From Halopseudomonas sabulinigri (GTDB lineage: Bacteria; Pseudomonadota; Gammaproteobacteria; Pseudomonadales; Pseudomonadaceae), in NCBI GenBank assembly GCA_011053055.1, contig DRHT01000032.1:85506-149505 (forward strand): DNA of 64,000 nt, in the 5' to 3' direction. The notes under the pieces were generated by a model, which was not told the DNA's origin, searched no databases, and worked only from the letters and a program-made list of their open reading frames with translations. The translations under genes were made by a program, and so were the position numbers. Below, piece after piece: positions 50,069-57,721 of the stretch. Within the stretch, counting starts at the first letter, position 1. Each line of letters begins with the position of its first letter.

Positions 50069-51571
50069 ATGAAACGTTATTTATTCTTGTGGCATCGTTG
50101 GTTGGGGATAGTGCTGTGCTTGTTCATGGCCATGTGGTTTATCTCCGGCGTGGTCATGATGTACGTCGGTTATCCCAAGCTTACCCCGCGTGAGCATCTG
50201 GCGCATTTGCCGCCGCTACAGACCACCGGCTGCTGCATCAGCCTGGCTGAAGCGCAGCGCAGCGCTGGCCGCGAGCAGCCGCCCGATAGCATGCGGCTGA
50301 CCAGTTTGCGCGATGAGGCCTATTTCGTACTGGGCTATCGCGGCGCAGCCGATGCGGTTATCAATGCGCGCTCTGGCGAGCGGGTGAGTTCGATCAGCGC
50401 AGCGCAGGCCATGCAAGCGGCGCGGCAGTTTGCTCCTGATGTGGCGTTGCGAGCAGCTGGGCTGGTGGATGAAGATGTTTGGACTCATTCACGTGGACTG
50501 GATGCGGATCGGCCACTGTATCGCGTGCAGCTGCAGGATGTTGAGCAGCGTCTGCTGTATATCTCCAGCCGCACTGGCGCTGTGGTGCGGGATGCAACCC
50601 ACAATGAGCGAGTGTGGAATTGGGTGGGCGCCTGGATTCATTGGCTCTATCCACTAAGGGGCAATTGGCTGCAAGGCGCATGGCATAACACCGTGGTGTA
50701 TCTGTCGTTGGCCGCGACTGTCATGGCGTTGTTGGGCATGTGGCTGGGTGTTATGCGCTGGCGTGGTAAACGGCGTTACCGCAACGGCTCGCATTCACCC
50801 TATCAGGGGGTGGCGCGCTGGCACCATGTGGTTGGGTTGGGCGCGGGAGGGCTGCTGGTGTGCTGGATATTCAGCGGTTTGATGTCGATGAATCCCTGGT
50901 CGGTATTCAGTCGTACTGCGCCGTTGAATACCGCTGCCTATTCTGGTGGCGAACTCACTCCGCAGGCCTTTACACAATCACCAGCGCAGCTGCTGCAGCA
51001 ATTTCAGGCCAGCGGTTTTGTGCCGGTGGAGCTGACATGGCGGCGCGTGGCGGGTGAGCCTGTGATCGTTGCGCAAAACGCCAGTGGTGCGAGCGAGGTG
51101 GTGTTGGGCGCAGGCCCGGTGATGCAGCGCTTACCTGCTGAGCTGCTGGAGCGTGCGGCCGAGTCCGTTAGACCGGAAGGTGAAGTACGCAAAGAGTGGC
51201 TTAACACTTACGACTTTTACTATTACGCCCGCACCGAGCACAGCATGCTCGGGCATTTGGATAAACCTCTGCCGGTGCTGCGCGTGCGCTTTGACGATGA
51301 AGCGCAGACCTGGCTGCACATTGATCCGCGCAGCGGTGAGATCCTGAGTCAGGCCACGAGTGGTCGACGGCTGTCGCGGGTTCTGTTTGCGCTGCTGCAC
51401 AGTTGGGATTGGTTGCCGTTGTTGCAGAATCGTCCGTTATGGGACGTGCTGATGATTGGCTTCAGTATCGGCGGTCTATTGATCAGTCTGACCGGCACGG
51501 TGATGGGCTGGCGGCGATTGCGGCGTAAAGCGGTGCATGCCAAAGCACGGCAGCGCAGTTCGCCGCCTTAA
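50069..51571 (+). CDS. PepSY-associated transmembrane protein (possible ferric reductase-like)
   Basis: A 500-aa protein with four membrane helices (first about 10-33, the rest near 205-230, 250-270 and 470-490) and periplasmic PepSY-like domains. Conserved pieces include FLWHRWLGIVLCLFMAMWFISG with its histidine, PLYRVQLQDVEQRLLYISSRTG and HSWDWLPL. Similar proteins accompany siderophore receptors and may act in reducing or releasing iron from the siderophore. It is co-directional with the TonB receptor. ATG 50069 is used. The GTG three bases earlier is less favoured. Confidence 0.82.
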   Translation: MKRYLFLWHRWLGIVLCLFMAMWFISGVVMMYVGYPKLTPREHLAHLPPLQTTGCCISLAEAQRSAGREQPPDSMRLTSLRDEAYFVLGYRGAADAVINARSGERVSSISAAQAMQAARQFAPDVALRAAGLVDEDVWTHSRGLDADRPLYRVQLQDVEQRLLYISSRTGAVVRDATHNERVWNWVGAWIHWLYPLRGNWLQGAWHNTVVYLSLAATVMALLGMWLGVMRWRGKRRYRNGSHSPYQGVARWHHVVGLGAGGLLVCWIFSGLMSMNPWSVFSRTAPLNTAAYSGGELTPQAFTQSPAQLLQQFQASGFVPVELTWRRVAGEPVIVAQNASGASEVVLGAGPVMQRLPAELLERAAESVRPEGEVRKEWLNTYDFYYYARTEHSMLGHLDKPLPVLRVRFDDEAQTWLHIDPRSGEILSQATSGRRLSRVLFALLHSWDWLPLLQNRPLWDVLMIGFSIGGLLISLTGTVMGWRRLRRKAVHAKARQRSSPP

Positions 51572-51581
51572 CCCTATGTGT

Positions 51582-51615
51582 CCCGGCCTGAGCCTTTAGT
51601 GCTGTTCAGGCCGGG
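51582..51615. terminator. Bidirectional terminator between convergent genes
   Basis: CCCGGCCTGA (51582-51591) pairs perfectly with TCAGGCCGGG (51606-51615) with a 14-base loop. It sits between the convergent PepSY and LTA-synthase-family genes. TATTTGG follows on the plus strand. Confidence 0.65.
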
Positions 51616-51628
51616 TATTTGGCTGGAA

Positions 51629-53731
51629 TCAGGGTCGGGGCGGCTTTGCGTCAGAGGAAATCTGGCTCTTCGACACGGTCACGCCAACCCGATCATCCAG
51701 CAACGCCTGGGTTGCTGTCTGCACGTAGGCTTCTAGTTGCTGTTGCCAGTCTTGGAGCTGCGGAGCGTTAGGCAGTAGGGTGGCTTTGGGTTCGGCGCCT
51801 AGCTGATAGCGGTATGCCTTGGGCTCTTCGTCGCGCGGCTGGATCACCACCTCATCGCCCCGAATGATGCCCACGGTCTGACCGCCGCCCGACGGCTTGA
51901 TGATGCCAACGCCTCGATCGTCCGCTAGCAGACTGAGTAGATCACGTCCCCAGCACTGGTGCCGTACCTTGCCGCCCAGGCGGCCCATGATAGTGGGCAC
52001 GATGTCTACTTGGGTGCCAACGATATCGTTCTGCTCGCCAAAGCGTTGGTTCATGCCGGGGGCGATCAGCAGCAGCGGTACGTGGAAACGCAGCAGGTCT
52101 AGCTCAGTCAGCTGTTGTGGCGTACCAAAACCGTGGTCGCCGACGATCACAAATAACGTCTGGTCGTAATAGGGCTCATCTTTGATTTGTTCAAAGAAAC
52201 GGCCCAATGCCCAATCGGAATAGCGCATCGCGCTCAGGTGCTCGTCGGTATAGCTGCCCTGACCAGTTACTTCGTCGACCGGCAGCGGGTTAGGTAGCGC
52301 GTAGGGAGTGTGGTTCGACAAGGTCTGCAGTAATGCATAAAAGGGGCGCTCTGGATCGAGCTGGTGCAGCTCGGTGACGGCGCGATCAAACATATCCTGG
52401 TCGGACACGCCCCAGGTCGGATCAGATACCACCGGATCGACATAGTCGTTGCGGCCGATAAAACGCGTCATGCCCTGATTACCAAAGAAGCCACGCTGGT
52501 TATCCCAGGCAAAATCACCGTTGTACACGTACAGATCATTGAAGCCGCGCGCGCTGAGCAACTGCGGTAGGCCGGAGAACTGGTGGCTGCCCTCTGGCTC
52601 CTGCATCAGGTACTCGAAGGCCGGAAGGTTGGGGAAGCAGGCCATGGTGGCGAACATGCCCTGATGCGTATGGGTGCCGTTAGAGAAGTAACGGGTGAAC
52701 AGCAACCCTTGTTCGCTTAGTTTGTCGAACTCGGGCGTGATTTGTAGCGGCGATCCGAGTGCGCCGGTGTAGTAACCGGCAAAGCTTTCCATCAGGATCA
52801 CCACCACGTTACGGATCGGCAGGGTGCCGTCCTCAGGCGGTTGATAGTCGCGGCGTACCGGGGCCAGATCAGGTTCCACTAATTGATCGTGTGCACCCAG
52901 TATCATCTGCCGAGTAGTCTCGGTGGCCTGTTCTGCGGGCATTAGGTCGAGCCAGGCATTGTTGCGGTGATCGGAATACTGCGCCTTGGCTGCGGAATAC
53001 AGTGTCAATGTTGGCGTTAGCCCCAACTGGTTGGCAAACATCGAGTTGGTGGTAAAGGCGTCACCCCAGCGTAGCGGTGGCCCTTGGCGCAGGGTGCCAC
53101 GGGCCAGCACGGTAGAGCCGAGCAGCAGCAATACAAGTACAGCTAGCCGCGCAGTCAATGCGCCACGTTGAGTCAGGCGAGCGCTGTTAGCCACTGCGGG
53201 TAAGCGGGTGAGACGGTCCAGCCAGCGGAACAGACTGAACATCAACAGTGATAGTACCGCCAGTGCCAGTAATAAGCGCACAACCGGAAAACCGTACCAA
53301 AGCATGCGTAGCACGGTGGCCGGGTCTTCTTGCAGATACTGGAAAACCAGCGCGTTCAGACGCTGGTGAAATTCACGATAGAAATTCAGCTCGACCACGC
53401 CAAGCAGGCTGAACAGGATTGCGGCTAGGGTCAGCCAGAAACACTGCAGGCCACGTAACTGCATAAGCCTGACGCTGAAAAACGACAGAATCAGCGGCGC
53501 CCCGGCGATAATGACGACGCGCATGTCAAATCGTAAGCCGTTGTAAAAAGCTTCGCAAAGGTCGCGCCATGAGGCGTCGGTAGCCAATTCCCAGTTGTAC
53601 GCCAGCAGCGCCGCACGCAAGAGCGTGAGCAGTAGAGTAAGGGCAAATAGCGACGATAGGACAAACAGCAGCTGGCTACGCAGGCCTACTGTCGGCTGAT
53701 TCAGATCAGCCGTACTACGGGGAGCACGCAT
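51629..53731 (-). CDS. LTA synthase family phosphoglycerol/phosphoethanolamine transferase (1)
   Basis: A 700-aa alkaline-phosphatase-superfamily membrane enzyme. Five N-terminal helices (residues 25-215) anchor a periplasmic sulfatase-like domain with VVVILMESFAGYYTGALGSP (metal Glu) and the nucleophile Thr in SNGTHTHQGMFATMACFPNL, then DLYVYNGDFAWD and FVIVGDHGFGTP (metal Asp-His). Such enzymes move phosphoglycerol or phosphoethanolamine from phospholipid to a sugar, releasing diacylglycerol. It is encoded after dgkA, which recycles diacylglycerol. ATG 53731 is chosen over TTG 53749. Confidence 0.85.
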   Translation of the reverse strand: MRAPRSTADLNQPTVGLRSQLLFVLSSLFALTLLLTLLRAALLAYNWELATDASWRDLCEAFYNGLRFDMRVVIIAGAPLILSFFSVRLMQLRGLQCFWLTLAAILFSLLGVVELNFYREFHQRLNALVFQYLQEDPATVLRMLWYGFPVVRLLLALAVLSLLMFSLFRWLDRLTRLPAVANSARLTQRGALTARLAVLVLLLLGSTVLARGTLRQGPPLRWGDAFTTNSMFANQLGLTPTLTLYSAAKAQYSDHRNNAWLDLMPAEQATETTRQMILGAHDQLVEPDLAPVRRDYQPPEDGTLPIRNVVVILMESFAGYYTGALGSPLQITPEFDKLSEQGLLFTRYFSNGTHTHQGMFATMACFPNLPAFEYLMQEPEGSHQFSGLPQLLSARGFNDLYVYNGDFAWDNQRGFFGNQGMTRFIGRNDYVDPVVSDPTWGVSDQDMFDRAVTELHQLDPERPFYALLQTLSNHTPYALPNPLPVDEVTGQGSYTDEHLSAMRYSDWALGRFFEQIKDEPYYDQTLFVIVGDHGFGTPQQLTELDLLRFHVPLLLIAPGMNQRFGEQNDIVGTQVDIVPTIMGRLGGKVRHQCWGRDLLSLLADDRGVGIIKPSGGGQTVGIIRGDEVVIQPRDEEPKAYRYQLGAEPKATLLPNAPQLQDWQQQLEAYVQTATQALLDDRVGVTVSKSQISSDAKPPRP

Positions 53732-53778
53732 GAATAAAAGAGCTTCCAATTAAGGTATGGGCCAAGCAGGCCCAGGGG

Positions 53779-54171
53779 CTAGATCAATATCACTAGCCAA
53801 ACGGTCAGTATCATCAGTAGTGAGACCAACTGAGCAGCGCTACCCATGTCCTTGGCTTGCTTGGATAGCGGGTGCAGCTCGAGCGAAATGCGATCAACCA
53901 CGGCTTCTATGGCCGAGTTAAGTAACTCCACTATCAGTGCGACGAAGACTACCAGCAGTAACACTGCGCGTTCCAGCGCGCTGACGTTCAGCAGGCAAGC
54001 CAGTGGAATCAGCACAGCGCTGAGTACCAGCAACTGACGGAAAGCGGCCTCACCGATGATCGCCGCGCGCAGGCCTGCCATTGAATATCCTGTGGCCTTG
54101 AATACTCGGCTGATGCCGCCACGGCTTTTCAGCGCCAAGGCGTCATCACCGGGTGTTGGGTCAGCTGGCAT
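53779..54171 (-). CDS. dgkA: Diacylglycerol kinase
   Basis: A 130-aa inner-membrane kinase with three helices. The catalytic signature VELLNSAIEAVVDRIS followed by HPLSKQAKDMGSAAQ is the classic DgkA region. It phosphorylates diacylglycerol to phosphatidic acid. Placement next to an LTA-synthase-family transferase suggests it recycles the diacylglycerol that enzyme releases. It overlaps the InaA-like kinase gene by 11 bp, giving one operon. Confidence 0.95.
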   Translation of the reverse strand: MPADPTPGDDALALKSRGGISRVFKATGYSMAGLRAAIIGEAAFRQLLVLSAVLIPLACLLNVSALERAVLLLVVFVALIVELLNSAIEAVVDRISLELHPLSKQAKDMGSAAQLVSLLMILTVWLVILI

Positions 54172-54883
54172 CGACGTTTACCTCAGGTTGCAGTTGCGGG
54201 TTGTGGTAGTACTTCAGTAACCAGGCCCAATCGGCTTGCGGCATGGCGCCGCGGCGGCGGTAGAACTGGGCCAGGTCATGTTGCATAGCTTTATGGCGGA
54301 ACAACCGACGGCGGCTTTTTTCCAAGTCCAGTAGGGCCACCGCCGGTTGCTGGGTGTTCAGGCTAATGTACACGTGTTTGCTGTACAGCGAGCCGTGCTG
54401 CAGCTTGCCACTGTGTAATCTACGAAGTACCAACGCCATACGGTGTAGCACCGTCTGGCGGGCAGCGTCTTCCAGCTTATGGGCGTGCTCGGAATACCAG
54501 TCATCCAGACTGACGAAGCCGCTCAACTCTTCGGTGACCAGCAGCGCTTGCCATTGTCCGGCTATTTTGCGCGCGGCGCAAAATAGCCGCTTGGGCACCA
54601 ATACGCCCAGTTGCTCACAGGCAATCAGTGCTTGTTCTTCACGCAGCACCGTTGGTAAGCCAAAGGGGTGGCGCAGGGAGTGAAAAAGATGGCCGATCTG
54701 ACGCTTGCTGTAGAGCGGTGGTTTACCGGGCTGCAGTGGCGCGAGCAACTGCACGCCGCTTTCACCCCCGCGCCGTTGGTTTTTTTCCTCGACCCATTCG
54801 CCGTGCATGTTCCACCAGCGCTCGAAAACAGACGGCTTGGCTTTGGTTAGTAGACCGCCTTGCGGCCAGGATAGGGCGCTCAT
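54161..54883 (-). CDS. InaA-family lipopolysaccharide kinase-like protein
   Basis: A 240-aa protein kinase-like fold member resembling the LPS core kinases (InaA/WaaP group). Visible are LYSKRQIGHLFHSLRHPFGLPTVL, the LQHGSLYSKHVYISL catalytic-loop-like segment and VALLDLEKSRRRL (DxE metal site). It may phosphorylate sugars in the LPS core. Homologues follow colR/colS and a methyltransferase in Pseudomonas, the same order as here. ATG 54883 overlaps the methyltransferase stop (ATGA). Confidence 0.85.
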   Translation of the reverse strand: MSALSWPQGGLLTKAKPSVFERWWNMHGEWVEEKNQRRGGESGVQLLAPLQPGKPPLYSKRQIGHLFHSLRHPFGLPTVLREEQALIACEQLGVLVPKRLFCAARKIAGQWQALLVTEELSGFVSLDDWYSEHAHKLEDAARQTVLHRMALVLRRLHSGKLQHGSLYSKHVYISLNTQQPAVALLDLEKSRRRLFRHKAMQHDLAQFYRRRGAMPQADWAWLLKYYHNPQLQPEVNVDAS

Positions 54884-55572
54884 ACGTTCACCTTGCGCAG
54901 CACGTAAACACGCCACATGGCGTAGCCGGGTAAAAAGTCGTGATGATTGAGAACCCTGAAGCCGGCTTCTCGAAACTCGCTCTCAATGGTTTCGCGGCGC
55001 ACCACAAAGCGGTTCTGATTTTCCGAGCGATTACCCCTTGCGGCCCGACGTGCTTCCAGCTGTTTGCGCTTCCAGGCTTTGTAGTTGCCGTCCACCCAGA
55101 GTGAGATCACCAGCGTGTCGCGGGTAACCCGGCAAAGCTCGCGCAGCATGGCCAGACGGTGCTCATGGTCGGCAACGTGATGGATCAGGCGCATGCAGAA
55201 AATGTTGTCGACGGCGTTGTCGCCCAGATCGATATTAAAAGCCGATGTTTGAAAGGTTTTGACCCGCGCAACGACCTCAGGAGATTGACCATTCAGTGCT
55301 GTTTTCAGCATGTCGGCGGAGTTGTCGGCAGCCAGAATCACGCGGTTAGGCGTTTCTGCCAGCATCGACCAGAAGCGTCCCGCGCCGCAGGGCAGATCCA
55401 GCACCAGCTTGGGTTCGCCAGCGTCCTTCAGCGCGCGCCGCGCCAACTGCATGTCACGCCAGCTGGACAGTCGACGGGATAGCCCGTTCTGATGCTTTTC
55501 CAGATAATGGGAAGCGTGCTGCTGATCGTACTTGTCGGAGAAGTCCAACTTGATCGCTTTTAAGTCTGGCAT
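54880..55572 (-). CDS. Class I SAM-dependent methyltransferase downstream of colS
   Basis: A 230-aa methyltransferase. The SAM-binding motif is LVLDLPCGAGRFW, with a second motif ILAADNSADML and NIFCMRLIHHVADH. The corresponding gene in Pseudomonas lies right after colS. The substrate is not known. ATG 55572 is preferred over the GTG at 55575. A ColR-like box lies 70 bp upstream. Confidence 0.88.
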   Translation of the reverse strand: MPDLKAIKLDFSDKYDQQHASHYLEKHQNGLSRRLSSWRDMQLARRALKDAGEPKLVLDLPCGAGRFWSMLAETPNRVILAADNSADMLKTALNGQSPEVVARVKTFQTSAFNIDLGDNAVDNIFCMRLIHHVADHEHRLAMLRELCRVTRDTLVISLWVDGNYKAWKRKQLEARRAARGNRSENQNRFVVRRETIESEFREAGFRVLNHHDFLPGYAMWRVYVLRKVNV

Positions 55573-55641
55573 CACAAGGCCCTCGGAGAGTTCATGTGGG
55601 CCAGACTACGCAGCGGTGGGTCAAGCGCTTGTCAAAAGGAT

Positions 55642-55657
55642 GTGAAAAATATGTGAA
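55642..55657 (-). promoter_or_regulatory. Candidate ColR-binding site upstream of the methyltransferase gene
   Basis: The minus strand reads TTCACATATTTTTCAC, which matches the ColR consensus as I recall it (YYNASNNYTTTTTSAY) at 15 of 16 positions; position 8 is A instead of Y. It is on the same strand as the methyltransferase-InaA-dgkA genes, in the 98-bp gap after colS. Two copies of TTTCACAT/TTTTCACAT spaced 11 bp are visible. Confidence 0.5.
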
Positions 55658-55670
55658 ACGGCAATCTGGC

Positions 55671-56930
55671 TTAAACCAGCGTCACTTCAAAGCAGCTGCC
55701 CGCGGTTGGCAGGGAGTACATGCGTACCTGCCAGCGCTGATGCGCGCAAATACGTTTGACTAAAGACAATCCCAGCCCGAGGCCTTCGCCACGTGCCTCT
55801 GGGCCCCGTACGAAGGGTTTGAAAATATTGTCCTGTTGCTCGCTAGATACGCCTTGGCCGGTATCTTCTACCCGAAAGCCGCTGGCGGTCAGCAGCAAAC
55901 GAACCTCGCCGCTCGCGGTGTAATGCAGCGCATTACGTAGCAGGTTGGACATCACAGTGCTCAGCAAACCGCTATGCAGTAACGCCGTGTTGTTCTCTTC
56001 CACGATGAGCTGGAAGGCTAGCCCCTGTTCTGAAAAGCGTGGCGCCCAGCGCTCGGTTTGCTCCTGCGCGACCTGCTCCAGGGTGCCGTGGCCGCTGAGA
56101 GGGTTGGATTGGCTATTGGCGCGGGCTAACAGTAGAAAAGTTTCTACCAGTTCGCTGATTTCCGCTGTGGCGCGTTGTATGCGATTGACCTGGCTGCTGC
56201 CCCGCTCATCCAGCGCTGCCGTCTCCAGCAGCTCCGCCGAAGAGGCGATTACCATCAAAGGCGTACGTAACTCGTGGCTCACATCGCTAGTGAAAAAACG
56301 TTCCCGTTCCAACGAGTTGCGCAGCTGCCCTAGGGTTTCATCAAAGGCCGCCGCGAGGTGGCCAACCTCATCAGCCGGATAATCGGGGGCCAGATTGGGC
56401 GCTAGGGTCAGTAGCTGGTCGCGGTGGCGAACCTGTTGGGCCAAACGCACCAAGGGGGCGATGATGGTTCGCGCCATCAGCCAGCCGAGCAGCCAGGCGG
56501 CCAGCCCGCTGAGCAAAAATCCGGCAAATACGGTCGCGAACAGCGCATTTTCCCGTGCTTCAAATTCGGCCTGTTCCTGTACCAATAAATAACGTTGCTG
56601 TGGCAGGTCGCGGATATAAACGTAGTAGGCTTCGGTGTCGGTGACAACTTCATTGAAGCCTTCATCCAACCCGATGAAATTTTTTGGTATCTCGTAACCG
56701 GGCATGTGTGAAGCAAACAGCCTGGTCTTTAGATCCAGTCTCGGGGCCAGGCCATGGGCGATATCCTTTTGCAGAATGCTGTCCAGCTCTTCGTTCATTT
56801 CCTGGGAAACCAGGTGCTCTTCAATAAAGTGCACTATGGCTACGATGCCCAGCGAGAAGCCGCCACTGACCACCAGGGTCATCAGCGTGAAGGCGATAAC
56901 GATACGACGGACCAGCGGTTGTTTAGACAT
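55671..56930 (-). CDS. colS: Sensor histidine kinase ColS-like
   Basis: A 419-aa membrane kinase. TM1 (about 10-33), a periplasmic domain (34-128) and TM2 (about 130-153) are followed by HAMP, HisKA (H219 in DVSHELRTPLM) and HATPase with N-box NLLRNALHYTA and VEDTGQGV. The periplasmic domain contains acidic pairs ExxE (E119-E122, E124-E127) of the sort reported for metal sensing by ColS. It overlaps colR by 8 bp. Order colR-colS-methyltransferase-InaA matches Pseudomonas. Confidence 0.85.
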   Translation of the reverse strand: MSKQPLVRRIVIAFTLMTLVVSGGFSLGIVAIVHFIEEHLVSQEMNEELDSILQKDIAHGLAPRLDLKTRLFASHMPGYEIPKNFIGLDEGFNEVVTDTEAYYVYIRDLPQQRYLLVQEQAEFEARENALFATVFAGFLLSGLAAWLLGWLMARTIIAPLVRLAQQVRHRDQLLTLAPNLAPDYPADEVGHLAAAFDETLGQLRNSLERERFFTSDVSHELRTPLMVIASSAELLETAALDERGSSQVNRIQRATAEISELVETFLLLARANSQSNPLSGHGTLEQVAQEQTERWAPRFSEQGLAFQLIVEENNTALLHSGLLSTVMSNLLRNALHYTASGEVRLLLTASGFRVEDTGQGVSSEQQDNIFKPFVRGPEARGEGLGLGLSLVKRICAHQRWQVRMYSLPTAGSCFEVTLV

Positions 56931-57606
56931 CTTTATTACGCTCGGCAAGGCAGTAACCCAGACCGTGAACGGTCTGCAACAAGGTTTGCGCGAAGGGTTT
57001 GTCGATCACTTGACGCAGCTGATGCACATGGCTGCGAAGGCTGTCGCTGTCGGGTAATTCTTCGCCCCAAAGCGCTTCCTCCAGCACGGAGCGGCGCACC
57101 ACCGCAGGGCTTTTGCGCATCAATACTTCCAGCAGTTTGAGCCCAACCGGGTTGAGTTTTAGCTGCTTGCCCTGACGGCTGACTTGCAAGGTGTCCAGAT
57201 CGTAACTGAGGTCGGCTACCTGCAATTGATGCCGAGAGCCGCCTTGGCTGCGACGCAGTATGGCCTCAATGCGCGCGACCAATTCGGACAGGGCAAATGG
57301 CTTGACCAAGTAGTCGTCGGCGCCGCTGTTCAGGCCCTTGATTCGATCATCCAATTGGTCGCGTGCGGTCAGCATGATGATCGGCGTGTCGCGCTGGGCA
57401 TCGTCGCGCAAACGTTGACACAGCTGATAACCATCTATGCCGGGCAGCATGATGTCGAGCACGATTAGATCGTAATGCTCGCTGACTGCAAGGTGCAGGC
57501 CGGACAGCCCATCTTGTGCGCAATCCACCGTGTAGCCCTTGAGCTGCAGGTAATCCAGCACATTAGCCAGAATGTCGCGGTTGTCTTCAATTACCAGAAT
57601 ACGCAT
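56923..57606 (-). CDS. colR: Response regulator ColR-like (OmpR family)
   Basis: A 227-aa regulator. Receiver with D51 in LIVLDIMLPGIDGYQ, K in VKPFALSE, and a C-terminal winged helix (KLNPVGLKLLEVLMRKSP, SDSLRSHVHQLRQVIDKPF). The N-terminal MRILVIEDNRDILANV and the closing ...TLLQTVHGLGYCLAE agree with the ColR sequence as I remember it. It is divergent from an LTA-synthase-family gene with a ColR-like box between them. Confidence 0.85.
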   Translation of the reverse strand: MRILVIEDNRDILANVLDYLQLKGYTVDCAQDGLSGLHLAVSEHYDLIVLDIMLPGIDGYQLCQRLRDDAQRDTPIIMLTARDQLDDRIKGLNSGADDYLVKPFALSELVARIEAILRRSQGGSRHQLQVADLSYDLDTLQVSRQGKQLKLNPVGLKLLEVLMRKSPAVVRRSVLEEALWGEELPDSDSLRSHVHQLRQVIDKPFAQTLLQTVHGLGYCLAERNKDV

Positions 57607-57636
57607 CCAGCGGCCTCACCAATATGGGCTAATCGT

Positions 57637-57652
57637 TTAACGTTTTTTTCAC
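57637..57652 (+). promoter_or_regulatory. Candidate ColR-binding site, upstream of the second LTA-synthase gene
   Basis: TTAACGTTTTTTTCAC fits the recalled ColR consensus YYNASNNYTTTTTSAY at all 16 positions. A -35 (TTGACG, 57659-57664) starts seven bases after it, with TATGGC 15 bp further as a poor -10. Upstream contact with a -35 is the usual activator geometry. It lies between colR and the gene at 57722. Confidence 0.6.
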
Positions 57653-57721
57653 AGCGTGTTGACGAACTAGTGACAGCAGTATGGCCACACTTGCGCCATT
57701 GTCATCAACTCGGATCATACA

